DNA of 64,000 nucleotides, taken from UBA4615 sp044368415 (GTDB lineage: Bacteria; Pseudomonadota; Gammaproteobacteria; Burkholderiales; Burkholderiaceae_E). Positions 17,365 through 25,413 of the stretch are shown piece by piece; the stretch's first letter is position 1, and every line of letters starts with the position of its first letter. The stretch spans positions 1 to 64,000 of the forward strand of contig JBIPLJ010000015.1 of the NCBI GenBank assembly GCA_044368415.1, given 5' to 3'. The notes below the pieces were generated by a model. That model saw only the letters and a list, made by a program, of their open reading frames with translations, searched no databases and was not told where the DNA came from. A program made the translations under genes and the position numbers.

Positions 17365-19653
17365 TCAGCGCGTCGCGTTGATGTCCACGATGGTCCAGGC
17401 GGTCATGTTGACCAGCCGGCGCACCGTCGAGGACGCCGTCAGCACATGCACCGGCCGGGCCGCACCGAGCAGCACCGGACCGATCGAGATGTTGTTGCCG
17501 GCCGCCGCTTTCAAGAGGTTGTACGAGATGTTGGCCGCGTCGATGTTCGGCATCACCAGCAGGTTCGCCTCGCCCGACAGCGTGGTCCGCGGCAGCAGCC
17601 GGCGGCGGTAGTCGCTGTCGAGCGCCGCGTCGCCGTGCATCTCGCCATCGATCTCGAGCTCGGGCGCCCGCTCGCGCAGGATCGCCAGCGCATCGCGCAT
17701 CTTCACCGCGGACGCCCGGTTCGAGGAGCCGAAGTTCGAATGCGACAGCAGCGCCACCGAGGGCTTGATCCCGAAGCGGCGCAGCTCGTCGGCGGCCATC
17801 AGCGTGATCTCGGCGAGCTCGGTGGCGGAGGGGTCGGCATTGACGTGCGTATCGACCAGCGTGACCTGGCGGCCCGGCAGCATCAGCGTGCTCATCGCCG
17901 CATAGACGCTCGCCCCAGGCTTGCGGCCGATGACCTCGTCGATGAACTGCAGGTGCTGGGAGTACGGGCCGAACGAGCCACACAGCATCCCGTCGGCCTC
18001 GCCGCGGTGGACCATCAGTGCGCCGATCAGCGTGTTGCGCCGACGGACCTCGATCTGCGCGTACTCGGGCGTGACGCCCTTCCTCTCGACCAGCGCGTGG
18101 TACGTCTGCCAGTAGTCGCGGAAGCGCTCGTCCCACTCGGGATTGATGATGCCGAAATCGCGCCCCGCACGGATCCGCAGGCCGAAGCGCTCGATGCGGC
18201 GCTCGATCACCGCCGGCCGCCCGACGAGGATCGGCTGGGCGAGCCGGTCGTCGACGACCTGCTGGACCGCGCGCAGCACACGTTCGTCCTCGCCCTCGGC
18301 GTAGACGATCCGCCGTGTCTCGCCGCGCCGCGCGGCCGAGAAGATCGGCTTCATGAAGTTGCCCGAGTGATAGACGAACTGCTCGAGCTGCGAGCGGTAC
18401 GCCTCGAAATCGGCGATCGGACGCATGGCGACACCCGAGTCCATCGCGGCGCGAGCAACCGCCGGGGCGATCTTCACGATCAGCCGCGGATCGAAGGGCC
18501 GCGGGATCAGGAACTCGGGGCCGAACGCCTGGCCCGGCCCGCCGTAGGCGGCGGTCACGACGTCGGACTGCTCGGCGCGGGCGAGCTCGGCGACCGCGCG
18601 GACTGCGGCGATCTCCATCTCGCGGTTGATCGTGGTCGCGCCGACGTCGAGCGCGCCGCGGAACAGAAACGGGAACACCAGGACGTTGTTGACCTGGTTC
18701 GGATAGTCACTGCGGCCGGTCGCGATGATCGCATCGTCGCGGACCTGGCGCACGAGCTCGGGCAGGATCTCCGGCGTCGGGTTCGCGAGCGCGAGGATGA
18801 TCGGCTTGGCCGCCATCTTCGCGACCATCTCGGGCTTGAGCACGCCGCCGGCGGACAGGCCGAGGAAGACGTCGGCACCGCCGATCACGTCGGCGAGCGT
18901 GCGGGCGTCGGTCGGCTGAGCGAACCGCGCCTTCTCGTCGTCCATCAGTACGGTGCGGCCGGTGTAGACGACGCCTTCGATGTCGGTCACCCAGATCTGC
19001 TCCAGTGCGAACCCCAGGTCGAGCAGCAGGTCCAGGCAGGCGAGCGCGGCGGCGCCGGCGCCGCTGACCACCAGCTTGCAGTCGGTGACGCGCTTGCCGA
19101 CCACCTCCAGGCCGTTGAGGATCGCCGCGCCGACGACCACGGCGGTGCCGTGCTGGTCGTCGTGGAAGACGGGGATCTTCATCCGCTCGCGCAGCCGGCG
19201 CTCGACGTGGAAACACTCGGGCGCCTTGATGTCCTCGAGGTTGATGCCGCCAAAGGTCGGCTCGAGCGACGCAATGATGTCGACCAGTTTGTCCGGATCG
19301 GTCTCGTCGATCTCGATGTCGAAGACATCGATACCGGCGAACTTCTTGAACAGCACGCCCTTGCCTTCCATCACGGGCTTGGCGGCCAGCGGCCCGATCG
19401 CGCCGAGTCCGAGCACCGCGGTGCCGTTGGTGATGACCGCGACCAGGTTGCCCCGCGCGGTATAGCGGAAGGCGTTGGCCGGATCCTCGACGATCATCTC
19501 GCAGGCGGCGGCCACGCCGGGCGAGTAGGCCAGCGCCAGGTCGCGCTGGTTGACCAGGCTCTTGGTCGGGGTGACCGAGATCTTTCCGGGGCGGCCCTGT
19601 TCGTGGTACTCGAGCGCCGCACGGCGAAGGTCGGGATTCATCGGCTGGGCCAT
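17365..19653 (-). CDS. maeB: NADP-dependent malic enzyme with phosphotransacetylase-like C-terminus (MaeB)
   Basis: MaeB oxidatively decarboxylates malate to pyruvate with NADP+, linking the TCA cycle to gluconeogenesis and NADPH supply. The 762-residue product has a malic enzyme half (about 1-430) with the motifs SPGVAAACEMI, IPVFHDDQHGTAVV and a Rossmann GAGAAALACLDLL. A phosphate acetyl/butyryltransferase-like half (about 430-762) follows; it is regulatory in known MaeB enzymes. Length is typical. The 104-bp upstream region, shared with the end of the next gene, should contain its promoter. It appears monocistronic. Confidence 0.97.
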   Translation of the reverse strand: MAQPMNPDLRRAALEYHEQGRPGKISVTPTKSLVNQRDLALAYSPGVAAACEMIVEDPANAFRYTARGNLVAVITNGTAVLGLGAIGPLAAKPVMEGKGVLFKKFAGIDVFDIEIDETDPDKLVDIIASLEPTFGGINLEDIKAPECFHVERRLRERMKIPVFHDDQHGTAVVVGAAILNGLEVVGKRVTDCKLVVSGAGAAALACLDLLLDLGFALEQIWVTDIEGVVYTGRTVLMDDEKARFAQPTDARTLADVIGGADVFLGLSAGGVLKPEMVAKMAAKPIILALANPTPEILPELVRQVRDDAIIATGRSDYPNQVNNVLVFPFLFRGALDVGATTINREMEIAAVRAVAELARAEQSDVVTAAYGGPGQAFGPEFLIPRPFDPRLIVKIAPAVARAAMDSGVAMRPIADFEAYRSQLEQFVYHSGNFMKPIFSAARRGETRRIVYAEGEDERVLRAVQQVVDDRLAQPILVGRPAVIERRIERFGLRIRAGRDFGIINPEWDERFRDYWQTYHALVERKGVTPEYAQIEVRRRNTLIGALMVHRGEADGMLCGSFGPYSQHLQFIDEVIGRKPGASVYAAMSTLMLPGRQVTLVDTHVNADPSATELAEITLMAADELRRFGIKPSVALLSHSNFGSSNRASAVKMRDALAILRERAPELEIDGEMHGDAALDSDYRRRLLPRTTLSGEANLLVMPNIDAANISYNLLKAAAGNNISIGPVLLGAARPVHVLTASSTVRRLVNMTAWTIVDINATR

Positions 19654-19757
19654 CGCGAGGCGCCTCGTATCGTCTTGTTCGGGAAGCTGCGATTATCACC
19701 CGGCGGGCGAACGCCTTCCGCCCGCCTCGGGACACACCGGCCCGGTGCGAGCCCGAC

Positions 19758-22700
19758 TCAGGCGAGCGCGCGCTCCAGCACGCGGGCGACGTGCAGCGCC
19801 TCGCGGGACGTGCCATCGGCGATCTGGTGGCGGCAGCTGGTGCCGTCGGCGACGATCAGGGTGTCCTCGCCTGCGGCGCGCACCGCAGGCAGCAGCGCGG
19901 CTTCGGCCATCTTCATCGACACCTCCAGGTGCGCGGCCTCGTAGCCGAAACTGCCGGCCATGCCGCAGCAGCCCGACTCGATCGGCTCGACGGCCAGGCC
20001 GGGGATGAGCCTCAGCACGGCGAGCGTCGGCGCGAAGGCGTCGAACGCCTTCTGGTGGCAATGACCGTGCACCTTCGCGCGCGACTGGGGCAGCGCCTCA
20101 AGCGCGAGCGAGAGCCGGCCCGCGGCATGTTCGGCGGCGAGGAACTCCTCGAAGAGCATCGCCTTCGAGGCCAGTAGACGGGCCGCGCCCGGGCGGCCGA
20201 CCGCCTCGTCGAGCCGCAGCGCGAGGAACTCGTCGCGCAGCGTCAGCAAGCACGAGGGCTCCAGCCCGACGATCGCCACGCCCCGCTCGGCATAGGGCAG
20301 CAGCGCCGCCAGCGTGCGCGTGGCCTCGTGCCGGGCCTCGTCGACCAGGCCGGCGGACAGGAAGCTGCGGCCACAGCACAGCGGCCGCTCGCCCTCGGCG
20401 ATGCCCGAGCCGCGCGCGCCGGCGACCTGCACCCGGTAGCCCGCGGCGCGCAGCACGCGCAGCGCGGCATGTGCGTTCTCGGGCTCGAAGTGCTCGTCGA
20501 AGGTGTCGACCCAGAGCACCACCTCGGTGGCGTCCGCGGACGGTGCCGCACCCGTACCGACGCCGCCCGCGGCCTCGAACCGGGCGAGCGTGTGCAAGAA
20601 GCCGTCGCGCCGGAAGCGGGGCAACCTGCGCCGGGCGCTCAGCCCGAGCCAGCGCTCGGTGAGCGCAGCCAGGCCGGGCACGGTGTCGCGCAGGTTGGCG
20701 ATCGGCGCGAGCCGCGCGGCCTTCGAGGCCCAGCGCGGCAGGTAGGCGATCAGCCGGGCCCGAACCGACAGCCCGTGTTTCGCCTGCCAGTGGTACAGGA
20801 ACTCGGTCTTCATGCGCGCCATGTCGACGCCGGTCGGACACTCTCGCCGGCAGCCCTTGCACTGCACGCAGAGGTCCATCGCGTCGCGCACCGCCGGCGA
20901 GGCGAGCCCGTCGGGGCCGAGCTGCCCGCTGACCGCCAGGCGCAGCGTGTTCGCGCGGCCGCGGGTGACGTGCGCCTCGTCGCGGGTGGCCCGGTACGAG
21001 GGGCACATCGTGCCGGCGTCGAACTTGCGGCAGTGCCCGTTGTTGTTACACATCTCGACGGCCTTGCCGAAGCCGCCCGCCGGATCCCCGCCGGTGCCCG
21101 GGGGCGAGACCGCGACGCCGTTGCCCTCGCGCACCCAGTCCGCGCGGGTGCCGTCGGCGTCGGACGGATCGTTGGCACGGTTCCAGTCCGACCAGTCGAG
21201 CGCAGTCGCCAGCGGGCGAATTGCATAGCCCGGCGCGAATCGGAAGAGGCTCGTGTCATCCATCCGCGTGGGTCGGACGATCTTGCCCGGGTTCATCCGG
21301 TCCTCCGGATCGAACAGGCCCTTGATCTCCTCGAAGGCGCGCACCAGCCGCGGCCCGAACTGCCAGGCGACCCACTCGCTGCGAACCAGCCCGTCGCCGT
21401 GCTCGCCGGAGAACGCGCCCTTGTACTCGCGCACCATCGCGGCGGCCTCCTCGGCGATCGCGCGCATCTTGCTTGCGCCGCCGCCGTGCTCGCGCAGGTC
21501 GAGGATCGGGCGCACGTGCAGCGTGCCGACCGAGGCGTGTGCATACCAGGTGCCCTGTGTGCCGTGCCGGCGAAACACCTCGGTGAGCCGCGCGGTGTAG
21601 TCGGCCAGATACTCGAGCGGCACCGCGCAGTCCTCGATGAAGGACACCGGCTTGCCGTCGCCCTTCATCGACATCATGATGTTCAGGCCCGCCTTGCGGA
21701 CCTCCCAGAGCGCCTTCTGCCGGGGCTCGTCGACCAGGTCGACGACGCTGCCCGGCAGCCCCAGGTCCGCCATCAGCTCGTGCAGGCGCGCGAGCTTCGC
21801 GAGCTGCGCGTCGCGCGTCTCGCCGGCGAACTCCACCAGAAGCACCGCCTTCGGCTCACCGACCAGCGCCGAGTCGATGGTCGGGCGGAACGACGGGTTC
21901 GCACGCGACAGCTCGATCATCGTGCGGTCGACCAGCTCCACCGCGACCGGCCCGAGCCGCACGATGTGCTGGGCCGATTCCATCGACTGCTGGAAGCTCG
22001 GGAACGACACCACGCCGAGCACCTTCGCGCCGGGCAGCGGCGCAAGTTTGAGCGTGAGCCGGCGCGTCCAGGCGAGCGTGCCCTCGGAGCCGACCAGCAG
22101 GTGGGCGAGGTTCAGCGAGCCGTCGGCGGTGTAGGGCCGCTCCGAGCGCGGCTCGAAGACGTCGAGGTTGTAGCCCCCAACCCGGCGCATCACCGTCGGC
22201 CAAACCCGCCGAATCTCGTCGCGTTCGCGGTCGGCGATCGCGTGCAGGCCGCTGACGATCTCGCGGATCCGCTGGTTCGACAGGCTCATGTCGCCCGCCG
22301 AGCCGTCGCCGCGGGTGAACGTGCCCCAATATCCCTGCGTGCCGTCGGCGAGGATCGCGTCGATGCCCGCGACGTTGTGCACCATGTTGCCGTAGGCGAT
22401 CGAGCGCGAGCCGCAGGAGTTGTTGCCGGCCATGCCACCCAGCGTCGCCTGCGCCGAGGTGGAGACGTCGACCGGGAACCATAGCCCATGCGGCTTGAGC
22501 CGCGCGTTCAAAGCATCGAGCGCGAGTCCCGGCTGCACGGTGACCGTCGCGTTCTCGGGGTCGGCCTTCGCCGCCCGCTCGTCGAAGCCGACCACCTCGT
22601 TGAGCCACTTCGAGTGGTCGATCACCAGGGCCGCGCCGATCGCCTGCCCGCATTGCGAAGTGCCGCCGCCGCGCGCCAGCACCGGCACCTTCAGGTCGCG

Positions 22701-22928
22701 CGCGACGTCCAGCGCGATCGCCAAGTCGGCCTCGGTGCGCGGCACCGCGACGCCGATCGGCTCGACCTGGTAGACCGAGGCATCGGTCGAATAGCGGCCG
22801 CGCGAGCCGGCGTCGAACAGCACATCGCCCTGCATCTCACGGCGCAGGCGGGTGGCGAGGTCGCTGCGGGCCAGCCGCGGCGACAGGAACACGCGGCGCG
22901 CGCCGTCGATGCGTTCGGGGGCATTCAT
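19758..22928 (-). CDS. FAD-linked oxidase fused to Fe-S/CCG oxidoreductase (YdiJ / D-2-hydroxyacid dehydrogenase type)
   Basis: The 1056-residue protein joins a GlcD-like flavoprotein to a GlpC/GlcF-like Fe-S protein. The FAD half has PVLARGGGTSQCGQ and MAGNNSCGSRSIAYG. The ferredoxin part has DLCVQCKGCRRECPTGVDMAR preceded by CNNNGHCRKFDAGTMCP. The C-terminal half has CCG-type motifs, including ESGCCGMAGSFGYE. Members of this architecture oxidise D-2-hydroxyacids such as D-2-hydroxyglutarate or D-lactate and feed electrons to the respiratory chain. The substrate is not shown; its neighbours (GntR, serine-glyoxylate aminotransferase) suggest glycolate, which is inference. ATG 22928 has GGAGG 6-10 nt upstream and overlaps the gntR stop by 4 bp. 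Confidence 0.9.
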   Translation of the reverse strand: MNAPERIDGARRVFLSPRLARSDLATRLRREMQGDVLFDAGSRGRYSTDASVYQVEPIGVAVPRTEADLAIALDVARDLKVPVLARGGGTSQCGQAIGAALVIDHSKWLNEVVGFDERAAKADPENATVTVQPGLALDALNARLKPHGLWFPVDVSTSAQATLGGMAGNNSCGSRSIAYGNMVHNVAGIDAILADGTQGYWGTFTRGDGSAGDMSLSNQRIREIVSGLHAIADRERDEIRRVWPTVMRRVGGYNLDVFEPRSERPYTADGSLNLAHLLVGSEGTLAWTRRLTLKLAPLPGAKVLGVVSFPSFQQSMESAQHIVRLGPVAVELVDRTMIELSRANPSFRPTIDSALVGEPKAVLLVEFAGETRDAQLAKLARLHELMADLGLPGSVVDLVDEPRQKALWEVRKAGLNIMMSMKGDGKPVSFIEDCAVPLEYLADYTARLTEVFRRHGTQGTWYAHASVGTLHVRPILDLREHGGGASKMRAIAEEAAAMVREYKGAFSGEHGDGLVRSEWVAWQFGPRLVRAFEEIKGLFDPEDRMNPGKIVRPTRMDDTSLFRFAPGYAIRPLATALDWSDWNRANDPSDADGTRADWVREGNGVAVSPPGTGGDPAGGFGKAVEMCNNNGHCRKFDAGTMCPSYRATRDEAHVTRGRANTLRLAVSGQLGPDGLASPAVRDAMDLCVQCKGCRRECPTGVDMARMKTEFLYHWQAKHGLSVRARLIAYLPRWASKAARLAPIANLRDTVPGLAALTERWLGLSARRRLPRFRRDGFLHTLARFEAAGGVGTGAAPSADATEVVLWVDTFDEHFEPENAHAALRVLRAAGYRVQVAGARGSGIAEGERPLCCGRSFLSAGLVDEARHEATRTLAALLPYAERGVAIVGLEPSCLLTLRDEFLALRLDEAVGRPGAARLLASKAMLFEEFLAAEHAAGRLSLALEALPQSRAKVHGHCHQKAFDAFAPTLAVLRLIPGLAVEPIESGCCGMAGSFGYEAAHLEVSMKMAEAALLPAVRAAGEDTLIVADGTSCRHQIADGTSREALHVARVLERALA

Positions 22929-23686
22929 CGGAGGTCCTCCGCAAGGCCGCCGTCGGCGCCGCACACGGCCGGCGGCGGGGTCGCCCCGGCTTCGAGCTGC
23001 GCGAGCACGGTCGCGCGCTTGTGGTGCAGGTGCCCGCGCAGCACCGCGGCGAGACGCTCGCCGTCGCCCGCGTCGAGCGCATCGATCATGGCCGCGTGCT
23101 CGGCAACCGCCGTGTCCCACTTGTCGCGGTTCAGGTTCGAGCGAAAGCGCAGCGACTGAAGACGCGCGTTCAGGCGCGCATAGGTGTCGGCCAGCACCGG
23201 GTTGCGCGCGCAGGCGACCAGGCGGCGGTGGATACTGCTGTTGAGCCGATAGTAGGACGGCAGGTCGCGGCGGGCGTGTGCGGCGAGCATCTCGAAGTGC
23301 AGCGCGCGCAGCTCGTCGCGCTCGGCGGCGGTTGCGCGCTCGGCCGCGAGCCCGCCGGCGAGCGATTCGAGTGCGGCCATCAGCTCGAACGCATGCTCGA
23401 CGTCTTGGCGCGACAACGCCGCGACCACCGCGCCCCGGTTCGGCCTCAGCTCGACGATGCCTTCGCCCGCGAGCGTGCGGAAGGCCTCCCGCAGCGGTGT
23501 GCGCGAGACGCCGAGCTGCTCGCAGAGCACACGCTCGTTCAGGTGCTCGCCCGGCGCGAGCACGCCCTCGACGATCAGCCCGCGCAGCCGCTCGGCGACC
23601 GCTTCGTGCAGAACCCGGCGATCGGGTGCGGTCGGTGGCGCGCGCGCGGGCACTGTGGCTTCGGAGGTGAGGATGTCGAGTTGCAT
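22925..23686 (-). CDS. GntR-family regulator, FadR/FCD subfamily
   Basis: The 253-residue protein has an N-terminal winged HTH (about 25-90) with the signature LNERVLCEQLGVSRTPLREA and a C-terminal all-helical FCD ligand domain. The FCD part has the usual metal-binding histidines (IHRRL, VAEHAAMIDAL, GHLHHK). Such regulators respond to small organic acids. The gene is translationally coupled to the downstream FAD/Fe-S oxidoreductase gene by an ATGA overlap and is divergent from sgaA, so it probably controls both. ATG 23686 gives a normal length; an in-frame GTG at 23701 is an alternative. A GntR-like half-palindrome lies in the 146-bp divergent region. Confidence 0.93.
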   Translation of the reverse strand: MQLDILTSEATVPARAPPTAPDRRVLHEAVAERLRGLIVEGVLAPGEHLNERVLCEQLGVSRTPLREAFRTLAGEGIVELRPNRGAVVAALSRQDVEHAFELMAALESLAGGLAAERATAAERDELRALHFEMLAAHARRDLPSYYRLNSSIHRRLVACARNPVLADTYARLNARLQSLRFRSNLNRDKWDTAVAEHAAMIDALDAGDGERLAAVLRGHLHHKRATVLAQLEAGATPPPAVCGADGGLAEDLR

Positions 23687-23811
23687 GCGATGTCGGAGCA
23701 CGGCCTGTTGCAGACGCCCCGGCTCGGCAACCGGGAAATTGCCTTAAAAAGCAGTAACAATGGCCTGCCTCGGCCACGGGCCGCGTTGCACGCTCTGGGC
23801 GTTTCGCCTAG

Positions 23812-23821
23812 TGTATGCAAA
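23812..23821. promoter_or_regulatory. Candidate GntR operator in front of sgaA
   Basis: TGTATGCAAA, read as TTTGCATACA on the other strand, fits the TTGTATACAA-like sites of FCD-type GntR regulators. It lies 12 nt before the sgaA start codon and next to its ribosome-binding site, a position fit for repression by the divergent GntR protein. Confidence 0.4.
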
Positions 23822-23832
23822 ATGGAGGCGAC

Positions 23833-25056
23833 ATGCTCGACCTGAACTCACACCCCGCGGGGCGCCACTTCCTGCAGATTCCCGGCCCCACCAACGTCCC
23901 TGACAACGTGCTGCGGGCGATCGACCATCCGACCATCGACCATCGCGGCCCAGAGTTCCAGAAGCTTGGTCTTAAGATCCTCGCCGACATCCGGTCGGTC
24001 TTCCAGACGACCCGGCCGGTGATCATCTATCCGGCCTCCGGCACCGGCGCCTGGGAAGCAGCCCTGGTCAACACGCTGTCGCCCGGCGATGCCGTGCTGA
24101 TGGCCGAGACCGGCCACTTCGCGGCGCTCTGGAAGCGGCTCGCCGAGCGCCTGGGCCTCGCCCCCGAGTTCATCCCGGGCGACTGGCGCAGTGGCGTGGA
24201 CGCCGCGCGTATCCACGAGCGGCTGTCGGCCGACCCGCAGCACCGGATCAAGGCGGTCTGCGTGGTGCACAACGAGACCTCGACCGGCGTCACCTCCGAC
24301 ATCGCGGCCGTGCGGCGCGCGATCGACGCGGCGACGCATCCGGCGCTGCTGATGGTCGACACCATCTCGTCGATGGGCTCGGTCGACTTCCGGCACGACG
24401 AGTGGGGGGTGGATGTGACCGTCGCGGGCTCGCAGAAGGGCATGATGCTGCCTCCCGGGCTGTCGTTCAACGCGGTGTCGGCCAAGGCAATGGACGCCTC
24501 GCGCCGCGCCCGCCTGCCGCGTGCCTATTGGGACTGGGAAGAGATCGTCACCGCCAACGAGAAGGGCTTCTGGCCGACCACGCCGTCGACCAACCTCCTG
24601 TATGGCCTGGCCGTCGCGCTCGACCGCCTGCATGCCGAGGGCCTGCCGAACGTCTTCGCCCGCCACGAGCGCCATGCCGAGGCGACCCGCCGCGCGGTGC
24701 GCGGCTGGGGGCTCGAGATCCTGTGCCGCAACCCGGCCGAGTACAGCCCGGCACTGACCGCAGTGCTGATGCCGGTCGACGCCAGTGGCGCGAGCCACGA
24801 CGCCGACGCCTTCCGGCGCATCGTGCTGGAGCGTTTCAACATGTCGCTGGGCACCGGACTGTCGAAGCTCGCCGGCCGGGTGTTTCGCATCGGCCACCTC
24901 GGCGACTTCAACGACCTGACGCTGCTCGGCACCCTCGGCGGCGTCGAGATGGGCCTGCAGGCCGCTGGCGTGCCGCACCGCAAGGGTGGCGTACAGGCCG
25001 CGATCGACTCTCTCGCCGAGGCTGGCACCGCCCGCGCCGAGCTGAAGGCCGCCTGA
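23833..25056 (+). CDS. sgaA: Serine-glyoxylate aminotransferase family protein (class V aminotransferase)
   Basis: This PLP enzyme family converts serine + glyoxylate to hydroxypyruvate + glycine; relatives use alanine or aspartate as amino donor. The 407-residue product shows IPGPTNVPDNVLRAIDHPTIDHRGP at the N-terminus, the aspartate of LLMVDTISSMGS that binds the PLP ring, and the PLP lysine K202 in VAGSQKGMMLPPGL. ATG 23833 follows GGAGG by 5 nt; an ATG at 23815 overlaps that site and is less likely. Divergent from the gntR/FAD-oxidoreductase pair, it would consume glyoxylate produced by that enzyme, if glycolate is the substrate. Symbol given by family; the true amino donor is untested. 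Confidence 0.87.
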   Translation: MLDLNSHPAGRHFLQIPGPTNVPDNVLRAIDHPTIDHRGPEFQKLGLKILADIRSVFQTTRPVIIYPASGTGAWEAALVNTLSPGDAVLMAETGHFAALWKRLAERLGLAPEFIPGDWRSGVDAARIHERLSADPQHRIKAVCVVHNETSTGVTSDIAAVRRAIDAATHPALLMVDTISSMGSVDFRHDEWGVDVTVAGSQKGMMLPPGLSFNAVSAKAMDASRRARLPRAYWDWEEIVTANEKGFWPTTPSTNLLYGLAVALDRLHAEGLPNVFARHERHAEATRRAVRGWGLEILCRNPAEYSPALTAVLMPVDASGASHDADAFRRIVLERFNMSLGTGLSKLAGRVFRIGHLGDFNDLTLLGTLGGVEMGLQAAGVPHRKGGVQAAIDSLAEAGTARAELKAA

Positions 25057-25060
25057 CCCG

Positions 25061-25300
25061 CTGCTCGCCGACGTGCCGCCCTTCGAGGAGGAGGGCATCG
25101 AGGGCTTCGACGTCACCGACGGGTACTCGGTGATCGGCCCGAAGGCGCTGCCGCGCGAGATCGTCGTGAAGCTCGACGAGGCGATGCAGAAGGCGTTGGC
25201 CGACCCCGAGATCGGGGTGAAGGGCGATCCGCAGGGCGTGCAATTCGGCGGACCGCAGACGCCCGAGGCCTTCGGCGCGTTCATCCGCGCTGAGCGGCGA
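25061..25300 (+). pseudogene. 3' remnant of a Bug/TctC-type periplasmic receptor gene
   Basis: Directly after the sgaA stop the frame encodes LLADVPPFEEEGIEGFDVTD, then VIGPKALPREIVVKLDEAM, KALADPEIGVKGDPQG and PEAFGAFIRAE. These match in order the C-terminal quarter of tripartite tricarboxylate receptor (Bug) proteins, typically ending F-AFIRAE. There is no start codon, signal peptide or first 240 residues, and homology runs out near 25300. The frame then continues as noise into the next gene. It is a deletion remnant, with sgaA joined to it by the same event. From 25301 to 25413 I see nothing. Confidence 0.75.
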
Positions 25301-25413
25301 GCCGACCGCGACCCCAGGCCGTTCGGCGGGATGCGGCGTCCGTCGGTCCGGCCCATCCGAGAGGGCGACGCGTCCGACTTAGGATTGATCTGGACCGCTC
25401 CCGACGACGCACC

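Noticed and set aside
20328..22484. A 718-codon plus-strand frame opposite the FAD/Fe-S oxidoreductase
   Set aside because: No recognisable domain; low-complexity Arg/Gly/Asp composition; the opposite strand codes a full multi-domain enzyme.
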